A stretch of DNA of 64,000 bases from contig DMCY01000019.1 of assembly GCA_003451675.1 (NCBI GenBank), forward strand, positions 1 to 64,000. Direction: 5' to 3'. The notes beneath the pieces were generated by a model, which was given only the letters and a program-made list of their open reading frames with translations, made no database searches and was not told the origin of the DNA. The position numbers and the translations under genes are program-made. Shown here piece by piece: positions 1 to 9,090 of the stretch; the stretch's first letter is position 1, and each line of letters starts with the position of its first letter. This stretch comes from Candidatus Atribacteria bacterium. Its GTDB lineage: Bacteria; Atribacterota; JS1; SB-45; 34-128.

Positions 1-345
1 TTTTCTTACGGGCCTATTCCCTGACTGTCGACTCTTAAATTTTATGGGTTAATCCAAGGACTCCAAGACTTTCTACTGGTGATTTGGCTATAATCTTACC
101 AGGCAGGATTTCCACCTGCTAAATATCACGACCTAAACCAGGCCGCGCCAGGCGAGACGCCTGTCCTACGGTTTTATATTAATCTTCGAGGGCAGACACG
201 AGGTCTGCCCCTACAACTACCTTCTGAATTCTAGCTCCCTGCTTCTATTCTCTTTCCTAAACCAGCTAACTAGCTAACCAGGTAACCAACTAACCAATTA
301 TATACTATAACTGTTTCCTTGCGCGATACGCAATACGCGATACCA
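1..345. repeat. Intergenic repeat mosaic before the 3' end of metK
   Basis: No gene is seen. The stretch holds two short palindromes: a GGCGAGACGCC type at about 148-171 ending in CCTACGG, and a GGGCAGAC...GTCTGCCC type at about 190-213 ending in CCCTAC. A TAACCAGGTAACC octamer array follows at about 262-298, then a short GCGATACGCAATACGCGATA run at about 321-340. These belong to families that recur across the window. Confidence 0.7.
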
Positions 346-1548
346 TTATAGTCCCGCCTGTTCTTTTAGTATCTCCGCTTTATCGGTCTTTTCCCAGGTA
401 AAATCTTCATCTTCCCTTCCGAAATGACCATATGCAGCAGTCTTTTTAAATATAGGTCTTCTTAGTTTTAAGTGTCTTATTATTGCTTCCGGACGTAAAT
501 CAAAATTCTTTTTGATTAATTCTAATATTTTCAATTGAGGAATTTTTTCTGTTCCAAAAGAATCTAACATAATAGATACGGGATGAGCTACTCCTATGGC
601 ATAGGCGATTTGTATCTCGCATTTATCAGCCAATCCGGCAGCTACAACATTTTTAGCGATATACCTTGCCATATAACTACCTGACCTGTCTACTTTAGTT
701 GGGTCTTTTCCGGAGAAACATCCTCCACCATGACTTCCAACTCCACCATAAGTATCTACAATTATCTTTCTACCGGTTAGACCGGTATCTGCCTGAGGGC
801 CGCCTATAGCAAATCTTCCGGTAGCATTAATAAAATATTTGGTATTTTCATCAAGATATTTTTGGGGTATAACATAGTGAATAACTTTTTCTTTAATATC
901 TTTTTTTATAGTTTCATAAGGAATATCAGGGTGATGTTGGGCAGCGATTACTATCGCTTCTACTCTTTTTGGGTCTCCATTCTCATATTCAACTGTAACC
1001 TGAGATTTGCCATCAGGTCTGAGATAAGGAATTATCTTCTTTTTTCTTGCTTCTGCCAGTCGATAGGTTAATTTATGAGCCAATATTATTGGTAGGGGCA
1101 TCAGTTCGGGAGTTTCTCTGCAGGCATAACCGAACATCATTCCTTGATCACCTGCCCCGATAGTTTCCATATCATTTTTTTCTTTTTCAGTTTCTTTTAC
1201 TTCTAGTGATTTACTCACTCCTTGATCTATATCCTTGGACTGTTCATCAATAGAGGTTAATACCGCACAAGTATCACAATCAAATCCATATTTAGCCCTG
1301 GTGTAACCTATGTCTCGGATGGTTTGACGTACTATTTTTGGAATATCAACATAGCAAGAAGTAGTAATCTGTCCGGCAACCATAACCAGTCCAGTGGCAA
1401 CCAAAGTCTCTACTGCCACTCTTCCGTAAGGGTCTTCTTTGTAGATTCCGTCTAGTATAGCATCAGATATTTGGTCAGCCATTTTATCCGGATGTCCTTC
1501 GGTAACTGACTCGGAAGTAAATAAATATTTGTTCTTCAAATCTAACAT
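346..1548 (-). CDS. metK: S-adenosylmethionine synthetase
   Basis: Makes S-adenosylmethionine from methionine and ATP in the cytoplasm. The N-terminus has the family motif [13 protein letters not shown] followed by [21 protein letters not shown] and the glycine-rich [20 protein letters not shown] loop are also present, so the enzyme is full length at about 400 residues. The open frame runs 38 codons further upstream, but that part is the SAM riboswitch, so those codons are not protein. AAAGGAG directly abuts the ATG at 1546-1548. A TTG at 1537-1539, 9 bases from the same site, would give an N-terminus more like other MetK proteins ([10 protein letters not shown]), so the true start could be either one. 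Confidence 0.97.
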   Translation of the reverse strand: MLDLKNKYLFTSESVTEGHPDKMADQISDAILDGIYKEDPYGRVAVETLVATGLVMVAGQITTSCYVDIPKIVRQTIRDIGYTRAKYGFDCDTCAVLTSIDEQSKDIDQGVSKSLEVKETEKEKNDMETIGAGDQGMMFGYACRETPELMPLPIILAHKLTYRLAEARKKKIIPYLRPDGKSQVTVEYENGDPKRVEAIVIAAQHHPDIPYETIKKDIKEKVIHYVIPQKYLDENTKYFINATGRFAIGGPQADTGLTGRKIIVDTYGGVGSHGGGCFSGKDPTKVDRSGSYMARYIAKNVVAAGLADKCEIQIAYAIGVAHPVSIMLDSFGTEKIPQLKILELIKKNFDLRPEAIIRHLKLRRPIFKKTAAYGHFGREDEDFTWEKTDKAEILKEQAGL

Positions 1549-1574
1549 CTCCTTTGTTTTTTTTAATACTAAAT

Positions 1575-1728
1575 TAAAAAACCCTTCAATACCGAAGAGG
1601 TAATTTTTTTTCTTATCTCTCGGAATTGTAATTCCGCGGGAATTAGCACCGTCACAATGCATTTGGTTATAGCATCATAGGTTGCTGGGCTTCTCAGGGT
1701 CCGTCCCTCCACCAACTCTTGATAAGAG
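1575..1728 (-). promoter_or_regulatory. SAM-I (S-box) riboswitch with terminator
   Basis: Read on the minus strand, 1728-1612 contains the S-box consensus elements in order: CTTATCAAGAG, GGTGGAGGGA, CCCTGA, AGCAACC, GGTGCTAATTCC and GAGATAAG, with the first and last forming P1. A hairpin at about 1582-1601 (CCTCTTC/GAAGGG with one bulged base) follows and ends in a run of six T, a transcription terminator. High SAM should therefore stop transcription before metK. This explains why the metK frame appears open upstream. Confidence 0.96.
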
Positions 1729-1748
1729 TATATTATTTTTAGTTCGTT

Positions 1749-1777
1749 AAAATAACATAGTTAAAATCTATTGTCAA
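1749..1777 (-). promoter_or_regulatory. Sigma70-type promoter of the metK riboswitch
   Basis: On the minus strand, TTGACA at 1772-1777 and TATTTT at 1749-1754 are separated by 17 bases. Predicted transcription starts near 1742, just before the SAM-I aptamer. Confidence 0.7.
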
Positions 1778-1787
1778 GCGAAATACC

Positions 1788-2110
1788 GTATCTCGTATCT
1801 CGTGAATCGTATCTCGTGCAAACTAGCGTATAGCGTATACATTTGGTTATATGGTTAGTTGGTTACCCGGTTAGTTAGTTAATAAATTAGTACAAACCAG
1901 TTAACTAATTAACTGTATAAACGTTCAGCTGTCTAACAAATATTGATTGGTAATAAGTATTTCTTTGATTTATCAAACCTGTTTCAGCTCGATTAAATTT
2001 GATACAAAAAATCGTAAAATACATAACAGACATTCTGTTTATGATACTATGCGCTGTACGCTGTATGCTATATGCTATATAGGTTTTGAATTTTAAATTA
2101 TGGTTTTTAG
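1788..2110. repeat. Repeat-filled spacer between metK and manC
   Basis: No gene is seen. It contains a CGTATCTCGTGAATCGTATCTCGT run (7-base period), a short AGCGTATAGCGTATA run, and then GGTTA octamers at about 1850-1880 followed by inverted AACCAGTTAACT octamers at about 1896-1915. A second AGCGTAT-like run lies at about 2050-2080. Confidence 0.65.
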
Positions 2111-2135
2111 TTTTAGTAAAGTTCTATTTTTTTAA

Positions 2136-3221
2136 CTATAAATACTTTTTATATTTTTCGTTATTAATCATTCTTTTGATTATCTTCTTTAAATCACCTT
2201 CTCGTTTTTTGGGATAAATCAGTTTTATATCTCCACTTGATATTACAACTAAATCAGATAAGCCAATAGTAACTATTAAACCTTCATCGTTTATGATAAC
2301 ACACCTCTTGGTATCTACTCCCTCATGGCCACCTTGAATTACATTGCCATCTTTATCCTGAGGAAAAATTCTCTCCATCGAAGTCCAGGAACCAATATCA
2401 TCCCAACTAAAATTTCCTTTTACCACCAATCTATTAGAAACTTTTTCCATAATAGCATAATCTATAGATATTTTTTCTAATCCATAAAATACTTCTTTTA
2501 CGACTTCTTTTTTGTCCAATGTCCCTAAACTATTTTTTATTCTCATTAAGCCATTGTAAAGTTTTGGGGTCTCTTTTTTTATAGCATTCAAAATATCTCT
2601 GCAAGTCCAAACAAATATACCACTATTCCAAAGATAATTTCCCTCATTTATAAATTTTTTTGCAGTTTCTAAATTTGGCTTTTCTGTAAAATTTTTCACC
2701 ACACAAGCGCTAATATTATCGATCTTTTCTACTTCCTCACCTACACAAATATAACCATATCCGATTTCTGGCCGCGATGGTTTAATGCCTATGGTGATTA
2801 AGTTACCTGTTTCACGAGCAAGTTTACAAGATTCTTTAATAACGTTTAAAAATTTTTCTCCATCTTTTATTATATGATCTATGGGAAGTGTAATCATAGT
2901 GGTGTCAGGGTCCTTATATCTATGTTCAATAACTACTGCAGCCAAACCGATACAGGCTGCGGTATCTCTACCAACTGGTTCAAGGATATAATTTAAATAA
3001 TCTACTTCCGGAAGAGCATCTTTTATACTGTTAAAAAGATCTTCTGTGGTAGAAATAAACACATCTGACAAATCAATTAGTGGTGAAACACGATTAACGG
3101 TCTCTCTAATCATACTATTCCCGCCAGTGATAGATAACAACTGTTTAGGCGTATCAAATCGACTATGAGGCCAAAATCTTTGTCCTCGACCTCCAGCCAT
3201 TAGAACTGCAACATTTTTCAT
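2136..3221 (-). CDS. manC: Mannose-1-phosphate guanylyltransferase
   Basis: Forms GDP-mannose from mannose-1-phosphate and GTP, for glycan or polysaccharide synthesis. The N-terminal nucleotide-binding signature LMAGGRGQRFWPHSR and PKQLL are intact. LPIDHII, a FTEKP motif and the GNFSWDDIGSW segment typical of GMP-type mannose-1-phosphate guanylyltransferases follow. At about 361 residues it is the single-domain form, without the isomerase half of bifunctional ManC/AlgA. The ATG at 3219-3221 is preferred because GGGGAGG lies 9 bases upstream; the ATG six codons earlier overlaps that site. Confidence 0.9.
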   Translation of the reverse strand: MKNVAVLMAGGRGQRFWPHSRFDTPKQLLSITGGNSMIRETVNRVSPLIDLSDVFISTTEDLFNSIKDALPEVDYLNYILEPVGRDTAACIGLAAVVIEHRYKDPDTTMITLPIDHIIKDGEKFLNVIKESCKLARETGNLITIGIKPSRPEIGYGYICVGEEVEKIDNISACVVKNFTEKPNLETAKKFINEGNYLWNSGIFVWTCRDILNAIKKETPKLYNGLMRIKNSLGTLDKKEVVKEVFYGLEKISIDYAIMEKVSNRLVVKGNFSWDDIGSWTSMERIFPQDKDGNVIQGGHEGVDTKRCVIINDEGLIVTIGLSDLVVISSGDIKLIYPKKREGDLKKIIKRMINNEKYKKYL

Positions 3222-3299
3222 ATAAATTATCCTCCCCATTTAAACAGCATATAGTATTTAGTATTTAGTATAGTAAAGAAAAGAAGCAGAGTGAAATTG

Positions 3300-3445
3300 T
3301 ATCTGGTATTGCATATATTAGCCTATAGCGTACAGCGTTTAGCGTATAGAATTAGTTGGTTGGTTAATTGGTTACATGGTTAGTTAGTTTATGAATCATC
3401 ATTAAACTAATTAACTAGTTAACCAAGTAACCAGCTAACCAATAT
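3300..3445. repeat. AGCGTAT run and an inverted pair of GGTTA octamer arrays
   Basis: At about 3325-3345 there is an AGCGTAT-like 7-base run. At about 3352-3398 an array of GGTTANYT octamers is followed, after a 10-base spacer, by its imperfect reverse complement to about 3444. Together they could fold into a hairpin with arms near 40 bp. Confidence 0.7.
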
Positions 3446-3529
3446 AGTTTTGCGCTTTTCGCTTTAAATTTTCAATTTAACTTATTATATAATCATTTCT
3501 TCAATTTATCAAAAAAAATTAATTTAGGT

Positions 3530-4060
3530 TTATTTACTAATTATCAAAGGGTATAGTCTTTTATATAAAATGAAAGTTAAGATACCACTAATAATCCCTT
3601 TTAAAAGATTAAAGGGAATAATAGCTGGAATTAACATTTTAACTACGATATCTCTATTAACCCCTAAATAAAGAGGGGTAATTATCAAATTAGCTGGAAC
3701 CATTATTAAGGTCATTGCTAATGTCCCCAAGATTAATCCTAAAATTGCTCCCTTCTTGTTATGATGCAAGAAATAGATTTGCGATGATACAAATACAAAA
3801 GTTCCCGTTGCTAAAAAATTCATCAAAGCGCCATAGGGACCGCCTTGTCCGGTAATAAGAGCAAAAAGCATAGCAGTAATTAGAGACATTAAAACACCAA
3901 TTTTCGGACCTAATTTAAAAGATCCAATCAGGAGAAATACACTCCCCGGGTCATATAATAAAAATGGCGCTTGGGGTAAAATAGGGAAATGAACAAAATA
4001 CCCTGCTACTATCGATAAGGCAATTAATAATCCAATACTTGTAATTCTTTTACTTTTCAT
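3530..4060 (-). CDS. ribU: ECF transporter S component, RibU-type riboflavin uptake protein
   Basis: A 176-residue integral membrane protein with about five to six hydrophobic segments, the usual size of an ECF substrate-binding subunit. The DPGSVFLLIGSFKLGP segment and the C-terminal IIPFNLLKGI motif match RibU-like proteins. It would bind riboflavin or FMN and partner with a shared ECF energizing module, which is not encoded here. Specificity is supported independently by the FMN riboswitch upstream on the same strand. The start ATG follows an AAGGAGA site. The gene stands alone. Confidence 0.88.
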   Translation of the reverse strand: MKSKRITSIGLLIALSIVAGYFVHFPILPQAPFLLYDPGSVFLLIGSFKLGPKIGVLMSLITAMLFALITGQGGPYGALMNFLATGTFVFVSSQIYFLHHNKKGAILGLILGTLAMTLIMVPANLIITPLYLGVNRDIVVKMLIPAIIPFNLLKGIISGILTFILYKRLYPLIISK

Positions 4061-4084
4061 ACTGATTCTCCTTTTATTTAAATT

Positions 4085-4380
4085 TTTTAACTTTATTTAT
4101 ATGTACTAATTTCGAGTAGTGTTTACAATTTGACTAAAAACGCAAAGCGAAAAACCATAATTCAAAACTCTTAATTAGTCGTTAGTGAATAGTCGTTAGC
4201 TTGAAATACAATATGGAAGATAAACTAATTAAATAGTACTATTCTAATAATTGGTTAACCAATTAACTAAGTAACTAATCAACGAGTCGAGACATATATT
4301 TAAATTTTAAATTTTGAACTATAGCTTTACGTTTTACGCTTTTCGTTATATACTATATGCTAATTAGGGCTTACGTAAAA
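4085..4380. repeat. Spacer between the FMN riboswitch and ribU
   Basis: No gene is seen. The ribU leader here contains a TAGTCGTTAGTGAATAGTCGTTAG run near 4176-4200, AACCAATTAACTAAGTAACT octamers near 4255-4280, and AT-rich sequence. The riboswitch terminator and ribU are therefore about 375 bases apart. Confidence 0.6.
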
Positions 4381-4436
4381 AGGAAATTCCTATCCAATTA
4401 ATTTAAATTCAAAAATGTTTTCTATCAATAATAAAA

Positions 4437-4738
4437 TATCCCCGAAGAAAATTTATTTCTCGGGGATAATCTTTGTTTAAAATATATTACTTCTTCTCCC
4501 TTCCAGACTTTACTGTCGGCTCTGGCTTTTCACCAGATCTGCCAAGCACACAATAAATAATTTAAGTTTAAAGTATAATCTTTTAAAAAATATTGATTTC
4601 ATTTTTAAAGATTATTAACTTCGTTGTGTACTCGACTCGTGGGCTTATTCAATCATTGATATAAAACAATAGAAAGAATTTACCACCGGTCGGGAATTGG
4701 TTATCTTTTAATTTAACCTCACCCTGCCCCGAAAAAGT
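4437..4738 (-). promoter_or_regulatory. FMN riboswitch (RFN element) with terminator
   Basis: On the minus strand from about 4735 the conserved RFN blocks appear in order: CGGGGCAGGGTGAGG, CCGACCGGTGGTAA, AGCCCACGAG, GATCTGGTGAAAAGCCAGAGCC, then GACAGTAAAGTCTGG and GGGAGAAGA ending near 4491. A strong hairpin (ATCCCCGA/TCGGGGAT) at 4437-4467 followed by ATTTT is the terminator. The variable arm between the CACGAG and GATCTGG blocks is unusually long, about 90 bases, and looks self-complementary (ACACAA against TTGTGT). The element should shut off ribU when FMN is plentiful. Confidence 0.95.
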
Positions 4739-4765
4739 TTAATCTCCAATATTCTATTTTAAGAA

Positions 4766-4771
4766 ATTATA
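4766..4771 (-). promoter_or_regulatory. Probable -10 box of the FMN riboswitch transcript
   Basis: On the minus strand TATAAT lies about 30 bases upstream of the first conserved RFN block. A matching -35 is weak (TTATAA-like at 18 bases), so only the -10 box is offered. Confidence 0.45.
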
Positions 4772-4799
4772 TCACTTTTTTTTTACTCTTTATAATAAA

Positions 4800-5225
4800 T
4801 CAATTCACCCATTAACCAATTCTCCAATTTACCAATTAAAACTGCATCGATAAGTTAAGAAAGATAAGAACGAGTTCGATAAATCGAGCGTCTACCTCCG
4901 AAGCTATAAACTTGAAACTCGCAACTTGCAACCCGTAACCTGTTACTCATTACTTATTTAATTATACAGTTGGCCAGTTATAAGACATAAGATACAAAAA
5001 ACTATAAGATGGGCGTTTCTCCGATTTAAAATGTCATTGCGAGCGACCATAGGGAGCGCGGCAATCTCGTCTAAAAACTATAAACAAAAATTTTATTTTC
5101 TTTCTTGAATTTATTTTCTTAACTATCTAACCAGCTGACTAAGTAACCAACTAACCGATCTTTTTACTTGATACTATAATATTATATTATACGCTAAATG
5201 CTATCCGCTATTCTAAATACTAAGA
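4800..5225. repeat. Repeat mosaic upstream of the FMN riboswitch
   Basis: No gene is seen. It holds an ATTAACCAATTCTCCAATTTACC octamer run (about 4805-4840), a longer dispersed repeat at 4857-4945 that recurs inverted at 12731-12826, and a block at about 5033-5070 resembling the widespread TCATTGCGAGCG...GCGCGGCAATCTC repeat. An AACCAGCTGACTAAGTAACC array lies at about 5128-5156. Confidence 0.65.
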
Positions 5226-5230
5226 CTGAT

Positions 5231-6085
5231 TTAATCAGTAGCTTTGATTTCATTTTGAGCTTCTTCTAAACTAAATCCTCTTAAATTAGCATAATAGTCT
5301 AGTACCTTGTTCAGGTAGTTATCAGATAATTCCTGATTATTGGTCAATCGTTCTTGTACGGCATAAGGTCCCTGGTTGTAAGCTATGACAGCAGTTTTTA
5401 AATCATTAAAATCTCTATTTAATATAGATAGATAATATACTCCGATTTTAATGTTTTTAATGGGATCAAACAATGTTTTCTCTGCTCCGTCCCATTTAAT
5501 ATCAATGTTCTCTGCTAATTCAGGAGCTATAAATCTTCTCACCTGACACAATCCATAGGCATAAGAATCCGAAACGGCTTTGGGATCGTAATTACTTTCT
5601 GTTTTTATTATGGCAGTTATTAATAAAGGATTAAAATTATATTTTACAGCTTCTTCATAAATAGTTTTAGATATTTCATATATAGATTTACTGTCTAAGG
5701 TAGAATTATTTTTAGAAATATCCTTTACTGCTTTTGTAATATAATATTCCCTTTTTGCTTCGTTTGAAATCATTCCGGTTAATTCCTGTAATTGCATATA
5801 GATTTCTGTAAATTGGTCCCTATCTATTTTCACCTGGCTGTATTTCCCTATTTCTTTTGATAAGTTTTCTACTTTGTTAACTATTTCTTCGTTCTTCAAG
5901 TTGATATTTTCAACATATTTTTCTGTTTGAATAGTTAAATTATTAACTTTTACCTGCAAAGTAACAAATAAGATAAGTAATGCACACATAAAAAGTATGA
6001 ATATCAATCCAAGATTTTTGTTAATAATTTCTTTAAACGAATTTGACATAATAACTTTTTCTCCTTTAGTTTTTTCATCAGACAT
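5231..6085 (-). CDS. Membrane-anchored lytic transglycosylase (SLT domain)
   Basis: Predicted to cleave peptidoglycan between MurNAc and GlcNAc outside the membrane. One transmembrane segment lies at about residues 25-47, followed by a region likely to form a coiled coil (about 50-105). The C-terminal SLT domain is at about 145-270, with the catalytic-type glutamate in IIKTESNYDP, then YGLCQV and the AYNQGP motif. Usual family members have GLMQ where this one has GLCQ. Two good starts exist: the ATG at 6083-6085 with AAGGAGG 7 bases upstream, and one 12 codons later with AAAGGAG about 9 bases upstream. It lies 43 bases downstream of metG and is probably cotranscribed. Confidence 0.88.
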   Translation of the reverse strand: MSDEKTKGEKVIMSNSFKEIINKNLGLIFILFMCALLILFVTLQVKVNNLTIQTEKYVENINLKNEEIVNKVENLSKEIGKYSQVKIDRDQFTEIYMQLQELTGMISNEAKREYYITKAVKDISKNNSTLDSKSIYEISKTIYEEAVKYNFNPLLITAIIKTESNYDPKAVSDSYAYGLCQVRRFIAPELAENIDIKWDGAEKTLFDPIKNIKIGVYYLSILNRDFNDLKTAVIAYNQGPYAVQERLTNNQELSDNYLNKVLDYYANLRGFSLEEAQNEIKATD

Positions 6086-6128
6086 AAATATTCCTCCTTA
6101 GATATTTTTTAAGGGGTAACGGCTTAAT

Positions 6129-8048
6129 TTATTGGATTTTACTGCCTTCAGTAATATCTTTATCTACAGTTAATAAAACTACATTATTATTACCAACCGC
6201 TGCCAAAAGCATCCCCTGAGATTCTATACCTCTGAGCTTTACAGGCTGTAAATTAGATACTACTATTATCTTTTTCCCTAATATTTCTTCAGTAGAATAA
6301 TGCTTTTTTATTCCGGCTACAATGGTTCTTTTTTCTTCTCCCAGAGTAACTTCTAATTTGAGTAATTTATCTGTTCCGCGTACTTCTTCGGCAGAAATAA
6401 CCTTTCCTACTCTCAAATCGATTTTTTTAAATTCATCGTAAGATATAATATTAGCTTTATCTTCTTTTACCTCTTTCTGCCCTTTCTTTTTAGTGTCAAT
6501 CCTGGGAAATATTATTTTCCCCGGCTTAACTAAAATTCCTGGTTTTAATTTTCCCCACGAAGCATCTTCATCTAATCTTATTTTTTCTAGATCACTTTCC
6601 AGTCCTAACTGTTCCCAAATCTGCTTAGCTTTGATTGGCATAAAGGGGTAAATTAATATAGTGAATAGGCGTATAGATTCAGCTAAATTATATAGAATAG
6701 TAGATAATCTTTCCTTTTGTGAACTATCGCGCCCTAATATCCAGGGCTCTGTTTGATCAATATATTTATTGGTTCTTCTTATAAATTGCCAGATAGTTTC
6801 CAAAGCGGTATTAAGCGATAAATTATTCATTTGAGTATAATATTTTTTTATAGTCTTTAAAGCAAAATTCTCTAACTCCACATCATATTTTTCTTTATCT
6901 ATCCCTGATTGGGGGATTTCTTTATTGAAATACTGACTAATCATTGCTACAGTTCTACTTACTAAATTCCCCAAATCGTTAGCCAGGTCATAATTTATTC
7001 TTTTAATCAATAAATCTTTAGAAAAATTACCATCCTGCCCAAAGGAAACCTCTCTCATTAAAAAATATCTAAAGGCATCAGCGCCAAATTCTTCTGCCAT
7101 TTTATAGGGGTCTACTACATTACCTTTAGATTTTGACATTTTTTCTCCTTCTATAGTCCACCAACCATGAGCAAAGACCATCCGGGGAGGTTCAATTCCA
7201 GCCGCCATTAACATGGTAAACCAGATAACGGTATGGAATCTTAATATATCTTTTCCTACTAAATGAACATCTGCCGGCCAGTATTTTTTAAATTTTCCAT
7301 TATCTGCATTATATCCTGCAACAGTAATATAATTCAATAAAGCATCATACCAGACATAAATTACATGATTATTATCAAAAGGAACATCTATCCCCCATTT
7401 TAAGCTTTTTTTTGTTCTGGTTATACTTTGGTCTTTAAGACCGCTTTTTACAAAACTTATAATTTCATTTCTTCTTGTTTCTGGTTGAATACATTCGGGA
7501 TGTTTTTCAAAATATGATAATATCTTGTCCTGGTATTTTGACATTTTAAAGAAATAACTTTCTTCTTTTATTTTCTCTATTTTTTTACCACAAGTAGGGC
7601 ATGTTTTATCCGTCAGTTGAGTCTCAGTCCAAAAGGTTTCACAGGGCACGCAATACCAACCCTCATATTCACCTTTATAAATATCACCATTTTTATATAA
7701 CTTATTAAATATTTCTTGCACTACTTTAATATGTCTTGGTTCAGTTGTGCGTATAAAATCGTCATATTCTATATTCAGTAAGGGCCAGAGATTTTTAAAT
7801 TTTAAGACCACTTTATCTGCCAGCTCCAGAGGGGTTAGATTTATTTTTTCTGCTGAATTAGCAATCTTTTGGCCATGTTCATCTGTCCCGGTAGAAAAAA
7901 GAACATCATATCCGGATAGTTTTTTATATCTGGCCAGAACGTCTGCGGCTATAGTGGTATAAGCGTGTCCGATATGTGGTACATCGTTAACATAATAGAT
8001 AGGGGTAGTTATATAAAATGTTTTTTTAGATTTATTATTTTCTTTCAT
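6129..8048 (-). CDS. metG: Methionyl-tRNA synthetase
   Basis: Charges tRNA-Met with methionine. The class I signature appears as PHIGHAYTT near residue 23, and the KMSKSKGN loop is intact. A zinc-binding knuckle with two CXXC pairs (CVPC and CPTC) lies around residues 125-150. The C-terminal 100 residues form the EMAPII-like tRNA-binding domain used for dimerisation (FKKIDLRVGKV and SQGMLLAA). At 639 residues it is the long bacterial form. The start is a plain ATG with an AAGGTGAA-type site. Confidence 0.97.
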   Translation of the reverse strand: MKENNKSKKTFYITTPIYYVNDVPHIGHAYTTIAADVLARYKKLSGYDVLFSTGTDEHGQKIANSAEKINLTPLELADKVVLKFKNLWPLLNIEYDDFIRTTEPRHIKVVQEIFNKLYKNGDIYKGEYEGWYCVPCETFWTETQLTDKTCPTCGKKIEKIKEESYFFKMSKYQDKILSYFEKHPECIQPETRRNEIISFVKSGLKDQSITRTKKSLKWGIDVPFDNNHVIYVWYDALLNYITVAGYNADNGKFKKYWPADVHLVGKDILRFHTVIWFTMLMAAGIEPPRMVFAHGWWTIEGEKMSKSKGNVVDPYKMAEEFGADAFRYFLMREVSFGQDGNFSKDLLIKRINYDLANDLGNLVSRTVAMISQYFNKEIPQSGIDKEKYDVELENFALKTIKKYYTQMNNLSLNTALETIWQFIRRTNKYIDQTEPWILGRDSSQKERLSTILYNLAESIRLFTILIYPFMPIKAKQIWEQLGLESDLEKIRLDEDASWGKLKPGILVKPGKIIFPRIDTKKKGQKEVKEDKANIISYDEFKKIDLRVGKVISAEEVRGTDKLLKLEVTLGEEKRTIVAGIKKHYSTEEILGKKIIVVSNLQPVKLRGIESQGMLLAAVGNNNVVLLTVDKDITEGSKIQ

Positions 8049-8069
8049 TATAATTCACCTTTCTTTTCT

Positions 8070-8218
8070 CGTATTTCGTATATCGTATTTCGTATATCGT
8101 ATATCGTAATAGACTTATAATACACTAGCCTCTAAATTATATATAATCTTCTGACCTTTTGATTCTGTCTCCTGGCTCCTGGCTTCTTAACGATATACGA
8201 TATACGATATACGATATA
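8070..8218. repeat. Inverted CGTATAT arrays between rsmI and metG
   Basis: A CGTATAT/CGTATTT run (7-base period) at about 8071-8108 faces an inverted ACGATAT run at about 8189-8219. Between them lies a TCTGGCTCCTGGCTTC-type 7-base run. Confidence 0.7.
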
Positions 8219-9085
8219 CTATTTATTTTTCATTTCCAATAATTTTTTGTATATCAGATTCTTTGGAATATTTAATTTTTCCTGAGTAATCCTTATTATA
8301 TCTTTGTTGGAATAACCTTGTTTTTTTAGTTTTTTTAAATATTTTTGCATTATACATTGATCTTTTAAAAAATTTATTGTATCGTTTTCTTTTTTCTTAA
8401 TTCCTCCCTGAACAATCAGGGTAATTTCACCTTTTATCTCTTTTGTACTAATTTTTGTTAGAACCTGACTCAGTTTTCCTCTAATTATCTCTTCGTACAT
8501 CTTGGTCAACTCACGAGCTATAACTATTTTTCTATCTCCCCAAACATCCAACATATCTTTAAGGGCTCTTTTTAGTCTATGCGGGGTTTCATAGAAAATA
8601 ATGGTTCTCTCTTCACTTTCTATACTCTTAAAATATCTCTTCCTCTCTTTAATTTTGCGGGGCAAAAATCCCTCAAAAACAAATTTATCGGTAGGTAATC
8701 CTGATACAACTAAAGCAGTTATCAGTGCTGAAACACCGGGTATAGGAATTATTTTTATATTATTTTTTAAAGCTAAATTTATCAATACATACCCTGGATC
8801 GGAAATTCCTGGCATGCCAGCATCGGATACCAGAGCGATATCCTGACCATTTTTTAACATCTCTACCAGATAAGGAGCTTTTTTAAATTTATTATATTCA
8901 TAGTAACTTGTAATTTTTGTATTTATCTGGTAATGATTTATTAATTTTTTTGTATGCCTGGTATCTTCAGCGGTAATTAAGTTTACCTCTTTTAAAATCT
9001 TTAAAGCCCTTAAGGTAATATCTTCTAAATTTCCTATAGGTGTTCCGCATACGTATAAAATTCCCTCTGTTTTATTTTTACTCAA
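8219..9085 (-). CDS. rsmI: 16S rRNA (cytidine1402-2'-O)-methyltransferase
   Basis: SAM-dependent tetrapyrrole-methylase-fold enzyme that 2'-O-methylates C1402 in the ribosomal decoding centre. The N-terminus CGTPIGNLEDITLRAL, the AEDTRHT motif, SDAGMPGISDPG and the PGVSALITAL segment are all characteristic. The length, 288 residues, is normal. The apparent start is TTG at 9083-9085 with a weak AGG-containing site. It follows the upstream methyltransferase gene by only 5 bases, so the two are probably cotranscribed. Confidence 0.95.
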   Translation of the reverse strand: MSKNKTEGILYVCGTPIGNLEDITLRALKILKEVNLITAEDTRHTKKLINHYQINTKITSYYEYNKFKKAPYLVEMLKNGQDIALVSDAGMPGISDPGYVLINLALKNNIKIIPIPGVSALITALVVSGLPTDKFVFEGFLPRKIKERKRYFKSIESEERTIIFYETPHRLKRALKDMLDVWGDRKIVIARELTKMYEEIIRGKLSQVLTKISTKEIKGEITLIVQGGIKKKENDTINFLKDQCIMQKYLKKLKKQGYSNKDIIRITQEKLNIPKNLIYKKLLEMKNK

Positions 9086-9090
9086 ATTGC

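Noticed and set aside
862..1071. Plus-strand open frame inside metK
   Set aside because: Antisense to an unmistakable enzyme gene, with low-complexity F/N/Y-rich translation and no ribosome-binding site.
1549..1662. N-terminal extension of metK
   Set aside because: These codons coincide with the SAM-I aptamer and its terminator, and homologues start just after them.
8071..8219. CRISPR array
   Set aside because: Units are 7-8 bases with no spacers of uniform length, and no cas gene is present anywhere in the window.
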